A stretch of DNA of 64,000 bases from Clostridia bacterium (lineage in GTDB: Bacteria; Bacillota; Clostridia; Christensenellales; Aristaeellaceae), in assembly GCA_017516765.1 (NCBI GenBank), contig JAFXBE010000019.1:84895-148894 (forward strand). Reading direction: 5' to 3'. Below are positions 16,963 to 25,819 of the stretch, piece by piece; the first letter of the stretch is position 1; the number at the start of each line of letters is the position of its first letter. Made by a program: the position numbers and the translations under genes. The notes under the pieces were generated by a model, which was not told the DNA's origin, searched no databases, and was given only the letters and a program-made list of their open reading frames with translations.

Positions 16963-19221
16963 ATGAGCTATCAGATTCATCCTTGGAAGGTCGTAGAGAC
17001 TTCTCTGGATCCCAAGCATATGCGTTTGTCCGAAAGTCTTACCTCTACCGGCAACGGTTATATGGGCATGCGGGGCAATTTCGAGGAGGATTACTCCGGC
17101 GATACCCATCTGGGCACCTATATCGGCGGTGTCTGGTTCCCCGACAAGACCCGTGTGGGCTGGTGGAAGAACGGTTACCCGCAGTATTTTGGTAAAGCCA
17201 TCAACTGCGTACGCCTCAACGGTATTCATGTTGAGATCAACGATCAGCCGCTGGATCTTTCTCAGGCCGATGTGCTGGATTTCTACCGGGAACTGGATAT
17301 GCAGACCGGTGTATTCCTGCGCCGTTTTACCGTCTGGACCCCCGACGGCAAGGTCACCATTGAGGCAGAACGCTTCGTTTCGCTTGCGCAGAAAGAGCTG
17401 CTTGCCATTTCCTATTCCGTTACCCCCGAAAATGAAGCCAAGGTGATTCTGCGTCCCTATCTTGACGGCAACGTAAAGAATCTGGACAGCAACTATGAAG
17501 AAACCTTCTGGGAGATGCTGCAGGAAGAGGGTACCGAAGATGCGCTTGCCCTGCTTACCCGCACCAAGCCCAATCCCTTTGATGCGCCCCGTTTCACTGT
17601 TGCTGCGGCAATGAGCTGCTGGGCGGACGGGCTGGAAATGATCGACCGCAGGCTGGAAGAAGGCTACGTAGAAAAAACTTACGGTGGTATCGTTCCCGCA
17701 GGCGAGAAGGTAACGCTGGAGAAGTATGTGCTGGTTTTTACCGACCGCGACTGGGAGGATAACCTGATCATTACCATGGCGCTCAAGGCTGCAGCCCGGG
17801 CACGTGAAGTCGGCTATGCCGATCTGCGCCAGGAGCACGCCCAGACCTGGAAGCAGCGTTGGGCAACCTGCGATGTAACTGTGAAGGGCGACGACGCCGC
17901 CCAGCAGGGCATCCGCTTTAATCTTTTCCAGTTGCTGAGCACCTACACCGGTGATGATGCCCGGCTGAACATTGGTCCTAAGGGTTTTACCGGCGAAAAG
18001 TACGGCGGCGCTACCTACTGGGATACCGAAGCCTACTGCCTGCCGGTGTACATGTCGGTTGCCGGTCAGGATGTGGCGCGTCAGCTGCTGATGTACCGCT
18101 ATCTGCAGCTTGACGGGGCATATTTCAACGCACGTCAGCAGGGTTTGAAGGGCGCGCTTTATCCGATGGTTACCTTTACCGGCATTGAGTGCCACAACGA
18201 GTGGGAGATCACTTTTGAAGAGATCCACCGTAACGGTGCGATCGCGCATGCCATTTTCAACTACACCACCTATACCGGCGATGAGGAATACATCCGGAAC
18301 GAAGGTCTGGATGTGCTCTGCGGTATTGCGCGTTTCTACACCGACCGAACCCATTTCTCCAAGCGCAAAGGGCTGTATATGATCCATGGCGTAACCGGCC
18401 CCAACGAATACGAGAACAATGTGAATAACAACTGGTATACCAACCGGATCGCTGCATGGAGCATCGGCTATTTCTGCGATTGGGCAGAAAAGGTGGATGA
18501 ACAGCGGCGCGAGAAACTGGGTATTACTGCCGATGAGATCGCTCACATGCGCGATGTGGTCGCACGTATGTATTATCCCACCGATGATGAATTGGGCATC
18601 TTCGTGCAGCATGATACCTTTATGGATAAGGAACTGATGAGCGCGGCCGACCTGCCCGCGGATCAGCGTCCCATCAACCAGCACTGGTCGTGGGATCATA
18701 TCCTTCGCAGCTGCTTCATCAAGCAGGCGGATGTGCTGCAGGGACTTTATTTCCTCAACCACCTGTACACCAAAGAAGAGATCAAGCGCAACTTCGATTT
18801 CTACGAACCCATGACGGTGCACGAAAGCAGCCTGTCGCCCTGTGTACACAGCATTCTGGCTGCGCAGCTCGGGTATCACGATAAGGCGGTAGAGATGTAC
18901 CAACGCACGGCGCGTCTGGATCTGGACAACATCAATAACGACACTGAAGATGGTCTGCACATTACCAGCATGGCGGGCAGCTGGCTGGCCATGGCTCATG
19001 GTTTTGCCGGCATGCGTACGGTAGACGGTCTCACACTCAGCCCCTTCCTGCCGGAAGCATGGCAGGGTTACGGCTTCCAGTTCAACTATCGCGGGCGTAT
19101 TCTCCGGCTGGAAGTGGATCGGGAACAGGCTGTCGTTGAACTGCTTTCCGGCGAGGCGCTGGAGATGACCCTCTGCGGTGAAAAACTGACTCTGAAGGAT
19201 CGGATCACACATCGATTCTGA
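16963..19221 (+). CDS. malP: Maltose phosphorylase (glycoside hydrolase family 65)
   Basis: The enzyme splits maltose with inorganic phosphate into beta-glucose 1-phosphate and glucose in the cytosol, saving one ATP. The 752-residue protein has the GH65 layout: beta-sandwich N-terminal domain, linker, (alpha/alpha)6 barrel and small C-terminal sheet. The catalytic-acid region reads GPNEYENNVNNNWYTN, the form seen in maltose phosphorylases rather than trehalose or kojibiose phosphorylases. ATG 16963 follows AAAGGAG. No beta-phosphoglucomutase gene or maltose transporter lies nearby, so those steps must be encoded elsewhere. Specificity for maltose is inferred from the motif. Confidence 0.88.
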   Translation: MSYQIHPWKVVETSLDPKHMRLSESLTSTGNGYMGMRGNFEEDYSGDTHLGTYIGGVWFPDKTRVGWWKNGYPQYFGKAINCVRLNGIHVEINDQPLDLSQADVLDFYRELDMQTGVFLRRFTVWTPDGKVTIEAERFVSLAQKELLAISYSVTPENEAKVILRPYLDGNVKNLDSNYEETFWEMLQEEGTEDALALLTRTKPNPFDAPRFTVAAAMSCWADGLEMIDRRLEEGYVEKTYGGIVPAGEKVTLEKYVLVFTDRDWEDNLIITMALKAAARAREVGYADLRQEHAQTWKQRWATCDVTVKGDDAAQQGIRFNLFQLLSTYTGDDARLNIGPKGFTGEKYGGATYWDTEAYCLPVYMSVAGQDVARQLLMYRYLQLDGAYFNARQQGLKGALYPMVTFTGIECHNEWEITFEEIHRNGAIAHAIFNYTTYTGDEEYIRNEGLDVLCGIARFYTDRTHFSKRKGLYMIHGVTGPNEYENNVNNNWYTNRIAAWSIGYFCDWAEKVDEQRREKLGITADEIAHMRDVVARMYYPTDDELGIFVQHDTFMDKELMSAADLPADQRPINQHWSWDHILRSCFIKQADVLQGLYFLNHLYTKEEIKRNFDFYEPMTVHESSLSPCVHSILAAQLGYHDKAVEMYQRTARLDLDNINNDTEDGLHITSMAGSWLAMAHGFAGMRTVDGLTLSPFLPEAWQGYGFQFNYRGRILRLEVDREQAVVELLSGEALEMTLCGEKLTLKDRITHRF

Positions 19222-19236
19222 CAACAGCACAGAAAG

Positions 19237-19287
19237 ACGCCTCCTGCATAGGATGCCATATCGGCAACCGGCAGGAGGTGTTTTTTT
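19237..19287 (+). terminator. Terminator after malP; its right arm is the spoVFA ribosome binding site
   Basis: ACGCCTCCTGC (19237-19247) pairs with GCAGGAGGTGT (19271-19281) over 11 bp with one G-U. An inner TGCC/GGCA stem lies in the loop and seven T residues follow. The paired AGGAGGTG is also the ribosome binding site of the TTG-started spoVFA, so read-through RNA would hide that start. Confidence 0.8.
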
Positions 19288-20125
19288 GAAGGCTGTTCTG
19301 GCAGGCGGGGATCGGCGTATGGAGCTGACGCGAGAACTACTCATCGGTCGAGGGCATACTGTGCATTGGCTCCGAAACGACTGGGATCATCAATGGCAGA
19401 TGTTGCTGCCGCAGGCGAGCACGCTGCTTCTACCATATCCGTACGCTCTGAAGGAAGGGGTAGTACCGGGTTTGGAAAATGGGGGAGAGGGCTGCGTGGA
19501 AACATTGATGGAGAAGCTGCGGCCCGGCACCCTGATCATGTCGGGGGCAGGACTCGGAGAGCGAATCGCCGCTCTTGCCAATGCACGGGGGCTGCGTCTG
19601 CAGCGGTATGACGATGATCCGATTTTCTTACAGCGTAATGCAGAAATCTCGGCAGAAGCGGCAATCAACGTTTTGATGGCGAAAACAGACCGTGTTCTGG
19701 ATGAACAGCGTATCCTTTTGATGGGCTACGGAGTTTTTGGGCGCGCGATCGCATTGCGCCTCAAGGCATTGGGGGCCCGTGTATGGGTTGCTGCCCGGCG
19801 TAAGGCTCAGCAGCATACAGCCATCTGTGACGGTATGAGAGCGATAGGCTTGGAACAGATCCCGGACATTGCCCCGGGAATGGATGCTGTGCTCAATACC
19901 ATACCGGCTGTGGTGCTTGGGACGGAGCAGCTGAAGTGCTTTTCAGAGACAACACTGTTTCTGGAATTGGCAAGCCCGCCATATGGGATCGATCTGCCGT
20001 CTGCGGCTTCGATGGCATTGACGGTGGAACTGCTTCCGGGACTTCCATCGAAATATGCACCGCTTTCGGCTGCGCGCGCTCTGTGTGAAACGATCCTGAA
20101 ACGGTTCGAGGAGGGATGGGTATGA
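19286..20125 (+). CDS. spoVFA: Dipicolinate synthase subunit A
   Basis: SpoVFA with SpoVFB converts a dihydrodipicolinate-pathway intermediate to dipicolinic acid in the mother cell, for deposit in the spore core. The 279-residue protein has the N-terminal SpoVFA domain (LAGGDRRMELTRELL) and a Rossmann NAD(P)-binding segment, ILLMGYGVFGRAIALRLKALG, close to the known family pattern. A TTG at 19286 is the best start: AGGAGGTG lies 5 bases before it, and upstream codons would run through the malP terminator. It overlaps spoVFB by four bases. No obvious mother-cell promoter could be assigned in the short gap. Confidence 0.92.
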   Translation: MKAVLAGGDRRMELTRELLIGRGHTVHWLRNDWDHQWQMLLPQASTLLLPYPYALKEGVVPGLENGGEGCVETLMEKLRPGTLIMSGAGLGERIAALANARGLRLQRYDDDPIFLQRNAEISAEAAINVLMAKTDRVLDEQRILLMGYGVFGRAIALRLKALGARVWVAARRKAQQHTAICDGMRAIGLEQIPDIAPGMDAVLNTIPAVVLGTEQLKCFSETTLFLELASPPYGIDLPSAASMALTVELLPGLPSKYAPLSAARALCETILKRFEEGWV

Positions 20126-20712
20126 AGAAAACAACAGTCGGTTTTGCCATGACCGGTTCTTTCTGCACGTTTGATGCTGTTTTGGCGCAAATGCGGGAAC
20201 TGGTTCGCCGGGATTATGATGTGATCCCTATCCTGTCCTATCACGCAGCGCAGTTGGATACGCGCTTTATGGAGGCGGCGCACCTTCATCGGGAGCTGAA
20301 GAGCATCACCGGGCGCGATGCGATCCAGACACTTCAGCAGGCAGAACCCATCGGTCCGGAAAAGATGACGGATATCTATCTGCTGGCTCCCGCTACCGGT
20401 AACACGATCGCAAAGCTGGTCAACGGCATATTCGATACCCCTGCCCTGCTTGGCGCAAAGAGCCATCTGCGGAACGACAGACCGCTGGTCGTGGCGGTTT
20501 CCACCAATGACGCGTTAAGCTCCGCAGCCCAGAATATCGGGCGTTTGCTGACCTGGCGAAATGTATACATGGTACCGTACAGGCAGGATCATGCCCTGAA
20601 AAAACCCCGTTCGCTTGTGGCGGATTTTACCCTTATCCCTAAAACGATACAGTCGGCTTTGTGCGGTGTTCAGCTTCAGCCGATCGTATGCGCACCGGAA
20701 GGGCTGCGCTGA
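20122..20712 (+). CDS. spoVFB: Dipicolinate synthase subunit B
   Basis: The flavoprotein partner of SpoVFA. The 196 residues show the flavin-dependent decarboxylase-like fold: VGFAMTGSFCTFDAVL at the N-terminus, LLAPATGNTIAKLVNGI in the middle and VAVSTNDALSSAAQNIG later. The ATG at 20122 overlaps the spoVFA stop (ATGA), with AGGAGGG 6 bases upstream, a sign of translational coupling that fits a two-subunit enzyme. An in-frame ATG at 20116 abuts the ribosome binding site and is less likely. Confidence 0.92.
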   Translation: MKKTTVGFAMTGSFCTFDAVLAQMRELVRRDYDVIPILSYHAAQLDTRFMEAAHLHRELKSITGRDAIQTLQQAEPIGPEKMTDIYLLAPATGNTIAKLVNGIFDTPALLGAKSHLRNDRPLVVAVSTNDALSSAAQNIGRLLTWRNVYMVPYRQDHALKKPRSLVADFTLIPKTIQSALCGVQLQPIVCAPEGLR

Positions 20713-20750
20713 CCGAAGACAGCGATCCTTCTTCCCCAGATCATCTTTTG

Positions 20751-20782
20751 AGCGCCGTAACAAAACGAACGGCGCTTTTTTG
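20751..20782 (+). terminator. Terminator after spoVFB
   Basis: AGCGCCGT (20751-20758) pairs with ACGGCGCT (20769-20776) across a 10-base loop and is followed by a run of T residues. Confidence 0.9.
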
Positions 20783-20844
20783 TGACGTTTTCGCATTTTG
20801 TGCCTGTTAACAATGCTTTGGCGTGCAAATGTGATGTAACAAAC

Positions 20845-20873
20845 TTGCAACAGAAACTTTTTTGTTGTATGAT
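20845..20873 (+). promoter_or_regulatory. Promoter of the DUF3298-type protein and translocase genes
   Basis: TTGCAA (20845-20850) and TATGAT (20868-20873) lie 17 bases apart, about 27 bases before the start codon. It probably serves both this gene and the FtsK/SpoIIIE gene 14 bases after it. Confidence 0.75.
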
Positions 20874-20906
20874 ATTCGTGAAGAATTCGCAAAAGGAGTG
20901 TACAGT

Positions 20907-22079
20907 ATGCGCAACAAATGTCTGGGGATCATCTTGACGGTACTGCTGTGCTTTATGCCGTTCCGGTTTTCTTTGGCAGAAGAAACGCAGACTGTATTGC
21001 CCGGTGTGGAAAGCGTTGTTATGGAGCAGAACGGCAACAGACTGGCTTATCCTAAGCTCACGGGGATGAGCGATGCCCGTATCCAGCAGGCCATCAATGA
21101 CGATATCATTGTTTCTGCCGGGCTTACCTCCCATATGATCACCTTTGCTTCCCTTACCCCCGACAGCCTCTGGGGACTGCAGGTATCATACGATTCCTAC
21201 TGCACCGAGTCATTCATCTCTTTTGTGATCAGCGCAGAGGGAAAGATGCCCAATAACAGACAGGGGCATACCAATACTCCGCTTACCTACGATCTTTCTA
21301 CCGGTAAAAGACTCAAGCCCTCGGCGCTGTTTGCCGACCCTGCAGCCGCACAGGAATGGTTGGAGACGGAAGCGCTCAATACTCTGGGCAAGGAGATCAG
21401 CGACTACGAAGACAGCTCTGCTTTGCTGCCTTTGCCGATGGAACGCTTTTCGCTGGATGAATACGGCATCACTTTCTGGTATGAACCGGAGCAGTTTACC
21501 AAGATCAATGGCGAAGCAGGAGCCTGTCATTTTGAATACGCAGAGATCCAGCACCTGCTGCTGAAGGATGGTTTGCCCTCCATGGCAGGTATGCTTGTAC
21601 CCACGTATTCGGCAGAGGAACAGAGAGAAAACGTTTGGAAAGCCCTTGCACAAGGCAAGCTGGAACAGATTCCGGTCACTCTTGGCGACCCCATGCAGCA
21701 GCTTGTTGATACTTTTGGTCTCAGCCGAACGCCCGATGAGTTTCCCGGTGGAAGGTACTTTGTTATGGATCATCCGGCGTTCCGCAGCATCCTGCTGATC
21801 TCCGATGCTATGCAGAATAGCTATGAAGATTCTGTTCTTCAGGGGATTCAGCTTCGCAGAGGATCGTTCTGCGGCTTTTTGGTCGGCGAAACAACAAGGT
21901 ATGATTGGCAGAAGGTTCTTGGCGAACCGGCTCAGGTTATTCAACTGACGGAAGACATGGCATACGAATACGATCTTCCCGAAGGTTATTGCGACATTTA
22001 CACTCACTGCGGCAACACCGTCCGTCTTTATGCCGACGATAAAGGCGTGCTTGCGGCAGTTCAATTCGAAACGAACTGA
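20907..22079 (+). CDS. Secreted DUF3298/RsiV-like protein
   Basis: A 390-residue exported protein: signal peptide MRNKCLGIILTVLLCFMPFRFSLAEE with likely cleavage near Ala-Glu-Glu. The region beginning YPKLTGMSDARIQQAIND followed by LTYDLSTGKRLKPSALFAD matches the DUF4163-DUF3298 pattern seen in RsiV and PdaC-type proteins, which bind extracellular ligands such as lysozyme. There is no membrane anchor or catalytic domain I recognise, and the last 150 residues are unassigned. ATG 20907 has AAAGGAGTG before it. Function unknown. Confidence 0.72.
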   Translation: MRNKCLGIILTVLLCFMPFRFSLAEETQTVLPGVESVVMEQNGNRLAYPKLTGMSDARIQQAINDDIIVSAGLTSHMITFASLTPDSLWGLQVSYDSYCTESFISFVISAEGKMPNNRQGHTNTPLTYDLSTGKRLKPSALFADPAAAQEWLETEALNTLGKEISDYEDSSALLPLPMERFSLDEYGITFWYEPEQFTKINGEAGACHFEYAEIQHLLLKDGLPSMAGMLVPTYSAEEQRENVWKALAQGKLEQIPVTLGDPMQQLVDTFGLSRTPDEFPGGRYFVMDHPAFRSILLISDAMQNSYEDSVLQGIQLRRGSFCGFLVGETTRYDWQKVLGEPAQVIQLTEDMAYEYDLPEGYCDIYTHCGNTVRLYADDKGVLAAVQFETN

Positions 22080-22093
22080 AAGGACTGCGCAAC

Positions 22094-24946
22094 ATGGTAA
22101 ACAAGTCTGTGGCTAAAGCGAAAAATAGCTATGATTCCTCTTCTGTGCCCGCTCTGGTCGTGATCGGAGTCGGGTTGATGATCGTCGGTTTTCTTGCGTT
22201 ACTGTCGGTTGTCGCCGGGGTCGACGGCGCGCTTTTTGGCGCGTTGAAGCCGTTTCTTACCGGTGTCTCCGGCTGTCTTTCCTTCTTTCTTGCTATCCTG
22301 GTGATCTGGTGCGGCGGACTGGTATGGCTTTCTGCTTCACGGAAGGTCTCTTTTCGTCCGCTGCTGATCGTTGTGGGCATCTATCTGCTTGCGCTTGGCA
22401 TTCTGAATCTGCTCAGCAGGATCGGAGAAGAAGGTTTCTTCGTGGATTACTGCATCACCCAGTGCCAGACCGAAGGAGGAAACGTTGGTTTCGCGGATGT
22501 GTTCCGTTCTGCATATGTATTCTGCTCGAAGGCGGGCGAACCGGGCGGTGCGCTGGGTATGCTGCTGGCATGGCCGTTGCACAGTTCGGTCGGCATTGTC
22601 TTTGGGTCTATGATCCTGATCGTACTGATGGTGGCAGCGGTGCTATGGCTGTTCCGTTTCAAACCGGGCAAGTGGGCTGAAAGCTGTAAGTCGTTGCTTG
22701 CCAACCATAAAGCAAAACGGGATGGTCGCCGCGCTCAGCAAGACCAGCACCAGGAACTGTGGGATCAGCCCCAGCATACGGGCAATGAGCGCAGTGCAGC
22801 GTTTCAAATGGATCAGTCTGCGGCACAGACAATGTTTGATCAGAGGAATGCTGCCACAGAGTTTTCTGCGCAGGAAGCGGAACCCGCTGCAGGCGCTTCC
22901 CATCGAAACGGCGTGCTTTGCCCTGCGCCCGGTCCCGAAGTGGAGCTTTACGACGAAGTGATCGGAGTGGATAAGACTGTACGCAAGGGCTTTGGAGCCG
23001 GGCGCAGCTCTGCCGGCCCTGCCGCAGACGCGACCGAAGCGGCTCAGAAGAAGCAAAAGACGTTTGATCGTTTCGAAGAAATGCGCAAGCGTAAGGCGGA
23101 AATGATTGGTCGAATGGATACCGGGGCTGTCAAGTCTGCTCCCGAAGCGGCCGATGTACCTGATCGGCAGCAAGAAGAACCGACATCGTTCTTCAGCGCC
23201 GTAAAGGAAGAAGATGAAATCCCTGCTGCCGAAAAGAAGCCGCAGGAACAGAAAACCGTATCCTATGCGGAAGAAAAGTTTTTCGATGAACCCCGCCAAT
23301 ATCATCCTTTGGAAGATGACGACGGCGAAGAGGAAGAAGAAACCCCGCATATGCCCGAAAGCACCAGGATGCATACGCCCCATTTTGCTCCGTTGATCGG
23401 GATGCAGAAGCATACCGCCGCAGCGGAAGAGGAGGAAGTATTCGAAGCTTTGATCGATGATGAGGAGGACGAGACTCCTCCCATGCCGTATCGCTGCCCT
23501 CCCGTGGAATTGCTGAATCGGGAACAGTATATGCTTCAGGATACATACGAAGCAGACCATGAGAATGCGCAGAAACTGGTCAAGACTCTTTCCAGCTTTG
23601 GTATTCCTGCTCAGGTACAGCATATTACACACGGTCCTGCCATTACCCGTTTTGCGCTGGGTCTTACTGCCAGCGGCATCAATGTAAAGCGCATCCAGAG
23701 TATTGCGGATAATATTGCGCTTGAGCTGGCTGCGGACGGTCCCATCCGTATTGAAAGCCAGATCATCGGTACCAATCTGTTCGGTATCGAGGTGCCCAAC
23801 AAGGAGATCCAGACGGTTACGTTCGCACAGGTTCTGCTCAGCAACGAGATACAGTCCGCTACTTCTCCTCTGGTGGTAGGTCTTGGACACGATATTACCG
23901 GCAAGCCTGTGATCTGCGATCTTTCCAAGATGCCTCACCTGCTCATTGCCGGTACCACCGGCAGTGGTAAGTCTGTCTGCGTCAATACGATCATCAACAG
24001 CCTTCTGTTCCGCGCAACGCCCGAAGATGTCCGCATGATCATGATCGACCCGAAGGTTGTAGAACTGCAGTGCTATAACGTGATCCCGCATCTCCTTATT
24101 CCTGTGGTCAGCGATGCCCAGAAGGCAGCCGGCGCCCTTGCCTGGGCTGTTGCCGAAATGGAAGACCGCTACAAGAAGATGCACACCAAGAACGTTCGCG
24201 AACTCAATGCATACAATGCAAAGCTCGAGCCCGGCGAAGCAAAGCTGCCCCGGATCGTGATCATTATCGATGAGCTCGCTGATCTGATGATGGCAAGCAA
24301 GCATGATGTCGAGGAAAGCATTATCCGTCTGGCACAGAAGGCTCGTGCGGCCGGTATCCATATGGTCATCGCTACTCAGCGACCCACCGTGGATGTCATC
24401 ACCGGTCTGATCAAGAGCAACGTGCCCTCCCGTATTGCCTTTGCAGTCTCTTCTCTCACCGACAGCCGCACCATTCTGGATAAGGGCGGTGCTGAGAAGC
24501 TGCTCGGCCGCGGCGACATGCTCTATATGCCCACCGGCGTTAAATCTCCGGTACGTGTGCAGGGTTGCTTCCTCAGCGATAGCGAGATCGAGAATATCGT
24601 TGAGTACATTGGCGCCAATTCCCGTGTGGAGTTTGATCACAACGTGATGGAAGCGCTGGATCGACAGAATGACGATAATTCCGATGTGCTGGATGATGGC
24701 GGTACCGACGGCGGTGTTGACGATCGTCTGCTCGAAGCACTCGAAATCGTTGTGATGGATAATCAGGCCAGCATCAGCATGCTGCAGCGCCGAATGAAGA
24801 TCGGCTATGCCCGCGCGGGACGCCTGATCGACGATATGGCGCAGCGCGGATATGTGAGCCAGTCTTTGGGCAGTAAGCCCCGGGAGGTTCTGATCTCGCG
24901 CGAGGAATTCGAACGCATCAAGGATTCGAATTTCTTTGACGATTAA
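22094..24946 (+). CDS. ftsK: DNA translocase FtsK/SpoIIIE
   Basis: A 950-residue septal DNA pump that moves chromosomal DNA during division and, in sporulation, into the forespore. Four predicted membrane spans occupy about 18-200. A long acidic, low-complexity linker follows (about 210-470). The motor contains AGTTGSGKSV (Walker A), VIIIDELADLMM (Walker B) and ATQRPTVDVITG. The C-terminal gamma winged helix begins about residue 885 (ALEIVVMDNQASISMLQRR) and reads polar DNA motifs. In a spore-former this could be SpoIIIE, a vegetative FtsK or both. AAAGGA precedes the ATG and a terminator follows. Confidence 0.94.
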   Translation: MVNKSVAKAKNSYDSSSVPALVVIGVGLMIVGFLALLSVVAGVDGALFGALKPFLTGVSGCLSFFLAILVIWCGGLVWLSASRKVSFRPLLIVVGIYLLALGILNLLSRIGEEGFFVDYCITQCQTEGGNVGFADVFRSAYVFCSKAGEPGGALGMLLAWPLHSSVGIVFGSMILIVLMVAAVLWLFRFKPGKWAESCKSLLANHKAKRDGRRAQQDQHQELWDQPQHTGNERSAAFQMDQSAAQTMFDQRNAATEFSAQEAEPAAGASHRNGVLCPAPGPEVELYDEVIGVDKTVRKGFGAGRSSAGPAADATEAAQKKQKTFDRFEEMRKRKAEMIGRMDTGAVKSAPEAADVPDRQQEEPTSFFSAVKEEDEIPAAEKKPQEQKTVSYAEEKFFDEPRQYHPLEDDDGEEEEETPHMPESTRMHTPHFAPLIGMQKHTAAAEEEEVFEALIDDEEDETPPMPYRCPPVELLNREQYMLQDTYEADHENAQKLVKTLSSFGIPAQVQHITHGPAITRFALGLTASGINVKRIQSIADNIALELAADGPIRIESQIIGTNLFGIEVPNKEIQTVTFAQVLLSNEIQSATSPLVVGLGHDITGKPVICDLSKMPHLLIAGTTGSGKSVCVNTIINSLLFRATPEDVRMIMIDPKVVELQCYNVIPHLLIPVVSDAQKAAGALAWAVAEMEDRYKKMHTKNVRELNAYNAKLEPGEAKLPRIVIIIDELADLMMASKHDVEESIIRLAQKARAAGIHMVIATQRPTVDVITGLIKSNVPSRIAFAVSSLTDSRTILDKGGAEKLLGRGDMLYMPTGVKSPVRVQGCFLSDSEIENIVEYIGANSRVEFDHNVMEALDRQNDDNSDVLDDGGTDGGVDDRLLEALEIVVMDNQASISMLQRRMKIGYARAGRLIDDMAQRGYVSQSLGSKPREVLISREEFERIKDSNFFDD

Positions 24947-24974
24947 GTACCCCTGGGGGTAAGCCTGAAATCTG

Positions 24975-25010
24975 CTGCCGCCGTTCTTTTACGGCGGCAG
25001 TTTGTTCTTT
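24975..25010 (+). terminator. Terminator after the translocase gene
   Basis: CTGCCGCCGT (24975-24984) pairs with ACGGCGGCAG (24991-25000), with a 6-base loop and TTTGTTCTTT after it. Confidence 0.92.
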
Positions 25011-25049
25011 CTTTCTTCAGAATTACAAAAGATTTCGCAAACGTTTGGA

Positions 25050-25078
25050 TTGTCAAGTTGCATAATATCTGCTATACT
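25050..25078 (+). promoter_or_regulatory. Promoter of the Asp23/AmaP genes
   Basis: TTGTCA (25050-25055) and TATACT (25073-25078) are separated by 17 bases, about 55 bases upstream of the first Asp23 gene. Confidence 0.75.
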
Positions 25079-25138
25079 TATGGTGTATATGTTCAGAACC
25101 GTCCTTTTACCGGACGTCTGATATAGGAGGTATGTGTT

Positions 25139-25732
25139 ATGGCCCCTAAGAAAGAGAATTTGCCCCTGACCACTAATCAGGATGGAGAAGCCACCGGCAC
25201 CATTACATACGCCAACGAGGTTGTTGCTGTTATCGCAGGCGTAGCCGCCAACGAGGTCGAAGGCATTGCCGGTATGTGCCCCGTAAGCACCGGCATCACC
25301 GATGTATTCAGCCGCAACAAGAATATCACCAAGGGTGTAAAGGTGGAAGTCGGAACCGAAGAAGTCTCTGTAGATGTTTATGTCAACGTCGAGTACGGCA
25401 CTCCCATCCAGACCGCAGCCACCAATGTGCAGGAAAGCGTTCGTAAGTCCATCGAGACGATGACGGGTCTGCATGTTGTTCGCGTTGATGTGCATGTTCA
25501 GGGTCTGAGCTTCGAGAAGGAAAAGAAGGAAAATCTGGTCGGTCTGGATTCTTTTGAAACGCAGTCTGCCGAAAAAGAAACCACTGCCGAACCGGATGCA
25601 GTCGCTGAACCGGTCGCAGTTCCTGTTGCAGAAGAAACTGCCGTTGAAGAGACCGATCCCGAAGAAACGGAGATCGTTTTCGAAGAGAATGTGCAGGTAG
25701 AGGAAGAGCTGACCGAATCTGTCGAAGAATAA
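25139..25732 (+). CDS. Asp23/Gls24-family envelope stress protein
   Basis: A 197-residue soluble protein. The Asp23 domain covers about 17-125 (ITYANEVVAVIAGVAANEVEGIAGM and VDVYVNVEYG). Its tail (135-197) is rich in Glu, Val and Ala and probably disordered. In staphylococci Asp23 lines the inside of the membrane, anchored by AmaP, and its loss triggers a wall-stress response. The anchor gene follows here, beyond a hairpin. GGAGGT lies before the ATG. Function here is inferred from the family. Confidence 0.88.
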   Translation: MAPKKENLPLTTNQDGEATGTITYANEVVAVIAGVAANEVEGIAGMCPVSTGITDVFSRNKNITKGVKVEVGTEEVSVDVYVNVEYGTPIQTAATNVQESVRKSIETMTGLHVVRVDVHVQGLSFEKEKKENLVGLDSFETQSAEKETTAEPDAVAEPVAVPVAEETAVEETDPEETEIVFEENVQVEEELTESVEE

Positions 25733-25737
25733 CCGAT

Positions 25738-25794
25738 AAGGCAATACCATATGCGACTCCCAACGGGAGCCGGCGTTGGCATTGCCTTTCTTTC
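25738..25794 (+). terminator. Terminator or attenuator between the two Asp23-type genes
   Basis: AAGGCAAT (25738-25745) pairs with ATTGCCTT (25781-25788). An inner CTCCC/GGGAG stem (25757-25761, 25765-25769) adds stability, and TCTTT follows. With no new promoter visible before the next gene, it may limit read-through so that the first protein is made in excess of its anchor. Confidence 0.7.
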
Positions 25795-25819
25795 CGCTTA
25801 CATCAGAAGGAGGATCATT

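Noticed and set aside
16924..19344. An 806-codon minus-strand open frame
   Set aside because: It mirrors the maltose phosphorylase gene. The sense product has catalytic motifs; the antisense one is Cys/His/Gln-rich noise.
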